NCBI GenBank assembly: GCA_050247895.1
Contig: JBFWTJ010000130.1
Span: 1-10,267, forward strand
Length of the DNA: 10,267 nt
Origin: CAVPEW01 sp050247895
Lineage (GTDB): Bacteria > Actinomycetota > Acidimicrobiia > Acidimicrobiales > VFJN01
Direction of reading: 5' to 3'
The notes beneath the pieces were generated by a model. The model was not told the DNA's origin. It did not search any database and saw only the letters and a list, made by a program, of their open reading frames with translations. Below, piece by piece: positions 5,173-10,267 of this stretch (positions are counted from its first letter, which is position 1; each line of letters begins with the position of its first letter). Both the position numbers and the translations under genes were made by a program.

Positions 5173-8100
5173 TCACGCCACGATGGCCTGGGGGCCGAGC
5201 AGGACCCGGAGCTCGGCCAGCAGCCCTGGTACGGGCTCCACGGCCCACTGGGGCGGGAGCCGCAGCACCTGGCGCTCGCCGAGGTGGACGAGCACCGGCG
5301 AGTCGCCCGGGTGCTCGTGGAGGAGGCTCTTGAGCCGCTCGACCAGGGCGTCGGAGAGTGCCGAGGGCGGCACGCGCAGTTGCAGCGGGAAGGCGTCGCC
5401 CGACATCGGCTCGAAGGGCTCGAGGTCCATGGCGATGAGCTTGGGCTGGTCCTCGCGCTTGTCGATCCGGGCCTTGAGGACGACCACCACGTCGTCCTCG
5501 AGCTTGTGGCCGTGCTCGGTCATGGTCTTGGGGAAGACCATGACCTCCACCGCGCTGCTCAGGTCCTCCAGGGTGAACACCGCCATCAGGTCGCCCCGGC
5601 GCGTCCACTTCCGCTGGAGCCCGGTGATGACCCCCCCGAAGGTGCGCACGCCCCCCTCGTCCATGTCGGCGAGGTCGGACAGGGTGGCGTCGCAGCGGCG
5701 CCGCAGGCTGGCCTCGGCCCCCATCAGGGGGTGGTCGCTCACGTAGAGGCCGAGCATCTCCTTCTCGTAGGAGAGGCGCTCGCGCTTGGCGAACTCGCGG
5801 TCCTCGATGGCGACCCGCTCGACGAACACGGGGCTGTCCCCTTCGGTGGCGTCGCCGAACAGCGACATGATGCCCACGTCGCGCTCGCGCCGGCGCGCCA
5901 CCGTGTCGTCGATGATCCGCTCGAAGGCCTGGAGCAGGCCCTTGCGGGGATGGCCGAGGCTGTCGAAGCCCCCGGCCTTGATCAAGGCCTCGACCGTCTT
6001 CTTGTTGAGGACCGAGTAGTCGACCCGTTCGCAGAAGTCGTAGAAGTCGACGAAGGGCCCGTTGGCGTCGCGCTCGGCCAGCAGCAGGCCCACGAGCCCC
6101 CCGCCCACGTTGCGCACCGCGGACAGCCCGAACACGATCGAGAGCTCCTCGGTGCCCTGGTCGTCGACCTCGATGACCGGCGTGAAGTCGGCCACCGAGC
6201 GGTTCACGTCGGGCACCAGGACCTCGATGCCCATGGACCGGCACTCGGCCAGGTACACCGCGGCCTTGTCCAGGTTGGCCTTGACGCTGGTCAGCAGCGC
6301 GGCGAGGTACTCGGCCGGGTAGTGGGCCTTGAGGTACGCCGTCTGGTAGGCGATGTAGCCGTAGCCGTAGGAGTGGCTCTTGTTGAAGGCGTAGTCGGCG
6401 AACTGCTCGATCACGTCGAACAGCTCGGTGCCCAGGTCCGTGCCGTAGCCGGTGGCCTCCACGCCCTCCACGAAGGCGGCCCGCTCCTTGGCCATGAGCT
6501 CGCGCACCTTCTTCCCGCAGGCCTTGCGGAGGTTGTCGGCCTGGGCCAGGGAGTAGCCGGCGAAGCGCTGGGCCACCCGCATGACCGCCTCCTGGTAGAT
6601 CATCAGGCCGTACGTGTCGGCCAGGATCTCCTCGGCGTCGGGGTGGAAGTACTCGACGGCCTTCCGGCCGTTCTTGCGGTCGGCGTAGTCGTTGTGCATG
6701 TTCGCCGCCATGGGGCCCGGGCGGTAGAGGGCCACGAGGGCGGCGACGTCCTCGAAGGAGGTGGGCGCGAGCGAGCGCATGAGGGCCCGCATCGGTCCGC
6801 CCTCGAGCTGGAACACCCCGATGGAGTCGCCCCGGCGCAGCAGGGCCAGCGTCTCCTCGTCGTCGAGGGGGATGGCGTCGATGTCGAGGTCGACGCCCCG
6901 CGTCTCGGCGATGATGGCCAGCGCGTCGGAGATGACGTCGAGGTTGCGCAGGCCCAGGAAGTCCATCTTGAGCAGGCCCAGCGACTCGACGCCGTTCATC
7001 TCGTACTGCGTGACGATCGGGGCGTCCTCGATGTCCTGGCCCTGCTCCGGCTTGCGCTGGATCGGCAGGTAGGTGGTGAGCGGCTCCTTGGTGATCACCA
7101 CCGCGGCGGCGTGGATCCCGTCCTGGCGGCGCAGGCCCTCCAGGCCCCGGGCCACGTCGATCACCTGCTTGGCGTCGGGATCCGACTCGTACATGGTCCG
7201 CAGGTCGGCCGCCATCTTGTAGCCGTCCTCGTACTTGGGGTGGAGCTCGAGGCAGGCGTGCAGCGGCGTGTCGCGACCCATGACCAGCGGGGGCATGGCC
7301 TTGGCCACCTTGTCGCCCACCGCGTACGGGTAGCCCAGCACCCGGGCCGCGTCGCGCACCGCGGCCCGGGCCTTGATGGTGGAGAACGTGACGATCTGGG
7401 CGACGTGGTCGCGCCCGTAGCGCTCGGCCGCGTAGCGGATCATCTCGTCCCGGTAGCGGGAGTCGAAGTCCATGTCGATGTCGGGCATCGAGATGCGGCT
7501 CGGGTTCAGGAAGCGCTCGAAGAGCAGGTCGTAGCGGATCGGGTCCAGGTCGGTGATCCACAGCGTGTAGGCGACGGCGCACCCCGCCGCGCTGCCGCGC
7601 CCGGGGCCGACCCTGATGCCCGACTCGCGGGCGTGGCGGATGAGGTCCCACACGATGAGGAAGTACGACGAGAACCCCATCGACTCGATGACCTGGAGCT
7701 CGTAGGCCAGGCGCTCCACGACGTGCTCGGGGATCGGGTCGCCCCAGCGCTTGCGGGCGCCCTCCATGGTCAGGTGGCGCAGGTAGGCGGCGTCGTCGGC
7801 GAAGCCCTCGGGCAGGGGGAAGCTGGGGAGCTGGGGCTTGCCGAAAGCGATCTCGACGTCGGCCCGCTCGGCGATCCACAGCGTGTTGTCGCACGCCTCG
7901 GGCAGCTCGGCGAACAGGTGGCGCATCTCCTGGGCCGACTTCAGGTAGTGCTCGTCGCCGTGGAACTTGAAGCGGTCCGGGTCGCTCATGAGCGACCCGG
8001 TCTGCACGCAGAGGAGGGCGTCGTGGGCCACCGCGTCGTCCCGGTGGACGTAGTGGCTGTCGTTGGTGGCCAGCAGCGGGGCCTGGAGGTGCTTGGCGAT

Positions 8101-8718
8101 CTCGAGCAGCTGCGGGTTGGTCCGGTGCTGCTCGGGGATCCCGTGGTCCTGGAGCTCGACGAAGAGGTTGTCGCGCCCGAAGATGTCCTGGAGGCGCCCC
8201 GCGGCCTTGACCGCGCCCTCGTAGTCGCCCCGCATCAGGTTCTGGAGCACGTGGCCGCCCAGGCAGCCGGTGGTCACGATCAGCCCCTCGGAGTGCCGGT
8301 CGAGCAGCTCCCAGTCGGTGCGGGGCTTGTAGAAGTAGCCGGACAGGAAGGCGTGGCTGGCCAGCTGGATGAGGTTCTTGTAGCCGGCGTCGCTCTCGGC
8401 CAGCGCGGTCAGGTGGTAGTAGAGCTTGGCCCCGCCCTCGGCGTCACCGCCCCCGTCGTCGATCCGGCCCCGCCGCGACGGCCGCTCGAAGCGGCTCTCG
8501 TGGGCCATGTAGAGCTCGGACCCCAGGATCGGCTTGATGCCCTCACTGCGGCAGGCCTTGTAGAAGTCCAGGATCCCGTACATGTTGCCGTGGTCGGTGA
8601 TCCCGATCGCCGGCTGGCCGTCGGCCACCGCGGCGGCGACCAGCTCCGCCACGCGCGCCGCTCCGTCGAGCATCGAGTACTCGGTGTGCACATGGAGGTG
8701 CGTGAAGGAAGCGCTCAT
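5173..8718 (-). CDS. dnaE: DNA polymerase III alpha subunit (DnaE1-type replicase)
   Basis: Catalytic subunit of the chromosomal replicase, 1181 residues, typical for the family. The N-terminal PHP domain starts with HLHVHTEYSMLDG (7-19). Its apparent metal ligands are all present: H9, H11, D18, H43, E68, H102, C152, D220 and H222, matching the set described for Mycobacterium tuberculosis DnaE1, where this domain proofreads 3'-5'. The palm has GPGRGSAAG (371-379), PDIDMDF (412-418; D413 and D415) and the third aspartate D586 in KMDFLGL. Finger-region motifs include LYRPGPM (664-670), IYQE (707-710) and FNKSHSYGY (778-786). A helix-hairpin-helix region with NKKTVEALIKAGGFD (905-919), a clamp-motif-like IMSLF (950-954), an OB fold (about 1025-1063) and a C-terminal domain follow. 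The ATG at 8718 gives the conserved N-terminus; a GGGACGGG stretch just upstream is a weak ribosome site. The 102-bp upstream gap carries DnaA-box-like motifs. Confidence 0.97.
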   Translation of the reverse strand: MSASFTHLHVHTEYSMLDGAARVAELVAAAVADGQPAIGITDHGNMYGILDFYKACRSEGIKPILGSELYMAHESRFERPSRRGRIDDGGGDAEGGAKLYYHLTALAESDAGYKNLIQLASHAFLSGYFYKPRTDWELLDRHSEGLIVTTGCLGGHVLQNLMRGDYEGAVKAAGRLQDIFGRDNLFVELQDHGIPEQHRTNPQLLEIAKHLQAPLLATNDSHYVHRDDAVAHDALLCVQTGSLMSDPDRFKFHGDEHYLKSAQEMRHLFAELPEACDNTLWIAERADVEIAFGKPQLPSFPLPEGFADDAAYLRHLTMEGARKRWGDPIPEHVVERLAYELQVIESMGFSSYFLIVWDLIRHARESGIRVGPGRGSAAGCAVAYTLWITDLDPIRYDLLFERFLNPSRISMPDIDMDFDSRYRDEMIRYAAERYGRDHVAQIVTFSTIKARAAVRDAARVLGYPYAVGDKVAKAMPPLVMGRDTPLHACLELHPKYEDGYKMAADLRTMYESDPDAKQVIDVARGLEGLRRQDGIHAAAVVITKEPLTTYLPIQRKPEQGQDIEDAPIVTQYEMNGVESLGLLKMDFLGLRNLDVISDALAIIAETRGVDLDIDAIPLDDEETLALLRRGDSIGVFQLEGGPMRALMRSLAPTSFEDVAALVALYRPGPMAANMHNDYADRKNGRKAVEYFHPDAEEILADTYGLMIYQEAVMRVAQRFAGYSLAQADNLRKACGKKVRELMAKERAAFVEGVEATGYGTDLGTELFDVIEQFADYAFNKSHSYGYGYIAYQTAYLKAHYPAEYLAALLTSVKANLDKAAVYLAECRSMGIEVLVPDVNRSVADFTPVIEVDDQGTEELSIVFGLSAVRNVGGGLVGLLLAERDANGPFVDFYDFCERVDYSVLNKKTVEALIKAGGFDSLGHPRKGLLQAFERIIDDTVARRRERDVGIMSLFGDATEGDSPVFVERVAIEDREFAKRERLSYEKEMLGLYVSDHPLMGAEASLRRRCDATLSDLADMDEGGVRTFGGVITGLQRKWTRRGDLMAVFTLEDLSSAVEVMVFPKTMTEHGHKLEDDVVVVLKARIDKREDQPKLIAMDLEPFEPMSGDAFPLQLRVPPSALSDALVERLKSLLHEHPGDSPVLVHLGERQVLRLPPQWAVEPVPGLLAELRVLLGPQAIVA

Positions 8719-8733
8719 CCCGTCCCGTGATCC

Positions 8734-8778
8734 CGATCCACAGGCTCTCCACAGGCGCCGTCCACACTCTGTGGAGAA
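8734..8778. promoter_or_regulatory. Cluster of four DnaA-box-like motifs upstream of dnaE
   Basis: TCCACA occurs at 8737-8742, 8748-8753 and 8761-8766 on the plus strand and, as TGTGGA, at 8770-8775. As 9-mers they read CGATCCACA, CTCTCCACA, CCGTCCACA and, on the minus strand, TTCTCCACA. These match the actinobacterial DnaA box TTGTCCACA at 6, 7, 7 and 8 of 9 positions. The first three are spaced 11 and 13 bp apart, on about one DNA face; the last two form an inverted repeat with a 3-bp centre. The cluster begins 16 bp upstream of the dnaE ATG. This suggests DnaA-dependent control of dnaE, but binding is unproven. Confidence 0.5.
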
Positions 8779-8820
8779 ATCACATCCGTGTGGTTTCCGT
8801 CCTGCGAGGGTACACCCGCG

Positions 8821-9681
8821 TCAAGGCGGCGCGGACGCCCGGGACGCGGCCTCGATCCGCCCGAAGCGGGCGGCCACCGCGTCCAGGGCCTCCTCGTCGC
8901 CCGGCACGGTGAGGCAGGTCAGCTCGGTGCGGCCCGCCACGTCGGCCCCCCGCTCGGCCATGAACCCCTCCACCCGCTCCCGGAACCGGTCGCCGAAGAT
9001 CCGGGCGCCCTCCCCCGCCGTCTCGGGCAGCACCGCGGCGACCAGGTGGCGATCGCCGTCGCGGGTGTGGACCACGTGGTCCATCGTGCGCGCGCCCTCG
9101 GCCAGCTTGATCCCCAGCTCCCGCCACAGCGCCCGGCGCCGCCGGCCGGCCAGCCCGTCGCTCGGCCCGGCCGGAAGGTCCAGGACCACCACCGAGAAGA
9201 GGGACTCGTAGCGCCGGGCCCTGCTCCGCTCGAGGTCCAGCTGGGTCACCATGTGGCGGGCGTTGGCCAGGCCCGTCTCGTCGTCCAGGGCGTCGTAGAG
9301 CTCCAGCTTGGTCAGCGCCGACTCCAGCACCTGCATCGACCAGCCGCCGACCGCGCCGAAGATCAGGTACGCCGCGGCCCGCGAGACCAGCAGGCCGGTG
9401 AACTCCCCGATCCCCACCGCGTCGATCGCCGGGTAGCGCAGCGCGGCGTACGCCAGCACGGCCAGCACCGCGGCGATCAGGCCGCCGGCGACCCCCCAGG
9501 CCACGAAGGCCGCGAAGATCGGCACGAACAGCACCGTGGCCGCCACCTCGACGGGGTCCACCCCCCGGACCAGCATCGTGGCCACCACCACCGCCATGAC
9601 CACCAGGCCGACCACGACCAGCAGGCGCCGGGCCGAGCCGTAGCCCATCTGCGACAGCCGGACGGTCATCGGCGGGGCCAT
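8821..9681 (-). CDS. Four-TM membrane protein with degenerate GGDEF domain
   Basis: A 286-residue membrane protein. Four hydrophobic segments are predicted at about 18-39, 44-61, 62-81 and 96-116, followed by a short helical linker and a cytoplasmic domain from about residue 120. LDDETGLANARHMVTQLDLERS (132-153) matches the start of GGDEF (diguanylate cyclase) domains, which usually read D-x-LTGLxNR. FSVVVLDLP (162-170) matches the next strand but lacks the usual D-x-D-x-FK sequence. At the signature position RDGDRHLVAAVLPET (207-221) has DGDRH where GGDEF is expected. Cyclase activity is therefore unlikely; a nucleotide-sensing or structural role is possible. The ATG at 9681 fits a leaderless start. 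The gene is on the same strand as dnaE, 102 bp upstream of it, so read-through into dnaE is possible. Confidence 0.85.
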   Translation of the reverse strand: MAPPMTVRLSQMGYGSARRLLVVVGLVVMAVVVATMLVRGVDPVEVAATVLFVPIFAAFVAWGVAGGLIAAVLAVLAYAALRYPAIDAVGIGEFTGLLVSRAAAYLIFGAVGGWSMQVLESALTKLELYDALDDETGLANARHMVTQLDLERSRARRYESLFSVVVLDLPAGPSDGLAGRRRRALWRELGIKLAEGARTMDHVVHTRDGDRHLVAAVLPETAGEGARIFGDRFRERVEGFMAERGADVAGRTELTCLTVPGDEEALDAVAARFGRIEAASRASAPP

Positions 9682-9688
9682 CGGGCGA

Positions 9689-9694
9689 AAGGTA
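9689..9694 (-). promoter_or_regulatory. -10 box for a leaderless transcript of the GGDEF-like gene
   Basis: Minus-strand TACCTT (9694-9689) fits TANNNT and ends 7 nt before the ATG at 9681, which places the transcription start at or within 1 nt of the start codon. There is no Shine-Dalgarno sequence, consistent with a leaderless mRNA. No -35 match is seen. Confidence 0.5.
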
Positions 9695-9710
9695 GCGCCG
9701 AGCCCCGCCC

Positions 9711-9734
9711 CGGCCGGCCATGGCGGCCCGGCCG
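9711..9734. promoter_or_regulatory. Palindrome between divergent promoters
   Basis: CGGCCGG (9711-9717) and CCGGCCG (9728-9734) form a perfect 7-bp inverted repeat with a 10-bp centre. It is centred almost exactly between the two divergent -10 boxes and covers both -35 positions (about 9712-9717 and 9724-9729). It could be a shared operator. GC-only palindromes also arise by chance in such DNA. Confidence 0.35.
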
Positions 9735-9746
9735 AGGGTCGACCGG

Positions 9747-9752
9747 TACGCT
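9747..9752 (+). promoter_or_regulatory. -10 box for a leaderless transcript of the plus-strand gene
   Basis: TACGCT fits TANNNT and is followed by exactly 6 nt and then the ATG at 9759, the geometry that puts transcription start on the A of ATG. No ribosome binding site is present. It supports the ATG at 9759 over an upstream in-frame ATG at 9720, which lies before the -10 box. Confidence 0.55.
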
Positions 9753-9758
9753 CCGCCC

Positions 9759-10232
9759 ATGCCGTCGGCGCTGCGGGCCCAGGTCGCGCTGGTCGGGCTC
9801 TTCGCCGTGCTCCTCATCCCCATCGGCACCTCGTCGCTGCGCGGCCTGACCCACGTGCTGAGCTGCCAGGAGCGCAGCCAGGCCCCCTTCGCCCTCCAGG
9901 TCGACGAGGACGGCCGCGCCGTGATCTCGTCGTCGCAGGTCATCGAGCGCCCCGGCCGCGGTGCCGCGCCCCCCGGGGAGCTGTGCGGGGGGCTCCGCCT
10001 CGACCTCGCCGTGGGCGCCCAGGGCGACGGCCACGCCGACATCGACATCACCATCCACAACGGCACCGACTACGGCTGGCACGGCTCGGTCGAGCTCTCC
10101 GTGGACGGCACCGACATCCCCGTCGGCATCGGGCGGATCGACCCCCACGGCTCAGCCCAGGACACCGTCGAGCTGCGCCTGCGCGACGGCCGCCGCTACG
10201 AGCTGGCCGGGTCCCTGCTCGTCGGCCCCTGA
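9759..10232 (+). CDS. Small exported or membrane-anchored protein of unknown function
   Basis: A 157-residue product and the only plus-strand gene. The N-terminus has one Arg and a hydrophobic stretch (about 8-22) that would serve as an uncleaved anchor or a signal sequence. No clear lipobox is seen, although C36 in THVLSC follows at some distance. The rest is predicted mostly beta: alternating strands at FALQVDEDGRAVISSSQ (44-60), LRLDLAVGAQGDGHADIDIT in two strands (79-98), and GSVELSVDGTDIPVGIGRID (109-128), then TVELRLRDGRRYELAGSLLV (136-155). This suggests an extracytoplasmic beta-sandwich. C36 and C76 could form a disulfide. I do not recognise the family. The start is set by the leaderless promoter. 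The remaining 35 bp to the window end show no clear terminator. Confidence 0.75.
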   Translation: MPSALRAQVALVGLFAVLLIPIGTSSLRGLTHVLSCQERSQAPFALQVDEDGRAVISSSQVIERPGRGAAPPGELCGGLRLDLAVGAQGDGHADIDITIHNGTDYGWHGSVELSVDGTDIPVGIGRIDPHGSAQDTVELRLRDGRRYELAGSLLVGP

Positions 10233-10267
10233 GCTCGGGCTCCGCCGGCGCGCTCTGACCGCGCCCG

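Noticed and set aside
2702..5746. Long plus-strand frame across secD, the nitroreductase and the GNAT-like gene
   Set aside because: It runs antisense through three well-supported genes and is a composition artefact.
4364..7894. A 1176-codon minus-strand frame joining dnaE sequence to the 222-residue protein
   Set aside because: The upstream part is an out-of-frame shadow of dnaE; only the last 222 codons from the ATG at 5032 show real coding character, so this is not a fusion.
5149..8730. Very long open frame on the plus strand opposite dnaE
   Set aside because: It is the antisense shadow of dnaE: GC-rich codon bias removes stops. The peptide is His/Val/Gly/Leu-rich with no domain, while the minus strand carries a full set of polymerase motifs.
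8761..8792. Inverted repeats upstream of dnaE as an SOS (LexA) box
   Set aside because: Neither TCCACA-N3-TGTGGA (8761-8775) nor CACA-N4-TGTG (8781-8792) resembles the actinobacterial SOS box with GAAC/GTTC half-sites. A DnaA-type reading fits the first better.

Overview
The window is a very GC-rich chromosomal segment. Protein-level features point to a high-GC Gram-positive bacterium (phylum Actinomycetota), and the Thr-rich linker style is reminiscent of Acidimicrobiia. Supporting evidence: a secD-secF-rel gene order that is common in actinobacteria, a DnaE1-type replicase with an intact PHP domain, TANNNT-type -10 boxes placed for leaderless translation, and GTG starts. The lineage is inferred, not proven. 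All genes but the last lie on the minus strand, so transcription of most of the window runs right to left.

Layout from the left edge (3' end of the minus-strand series): a bifunctional (p)ppGpp synthetase/hydrolase gene (rel) truncated by the window edge, with its HD hydrolase domain visible; a 138-bp gap with a candidate rel promoter and a hairpin after secF; secF and secD, translationally coupled by a GTGA overlap; a 208-bp gap with a candidate secD promoter, a strong hairpin and a candidate short leader ORF whose TGA overlaps the secD ATG; a nitroreductase-family flavoprotein; 30 bp upstream of that, a 222-residue protein with a GNAT-like layout but no recognisable family signature; a 140-bp gap with repeats; the large replicative DNA polymerase gene dnaE (1181 aa); a 102-bp gap holding four DnaA-box-like motifs; and a four-TM protein with a degenerate GGDEF domain. 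A 77-bp divergent promoter region follows, and then one plus-strand gene for a small exported protein of unknown function.

Functionally the window is mostly housekeeping: stringent response (Rel), Sec-dependent export (SecDF) and replication (DnaE). No mobile element, CRISPR array, tRNA or rRNA was seen. The most interesting signals are regulatory: the DnaA-box-like cluster immediately upstream of dnaE, a possible coupled leader peptide upstream of secDF, and a palindrome centred between two divergent leaderless promoters. A long Thr-rich insertion in the SecD extracytoplasmic domain also deserves attention. All of these come from reading the sequence only; none has been tested by search or alignment.
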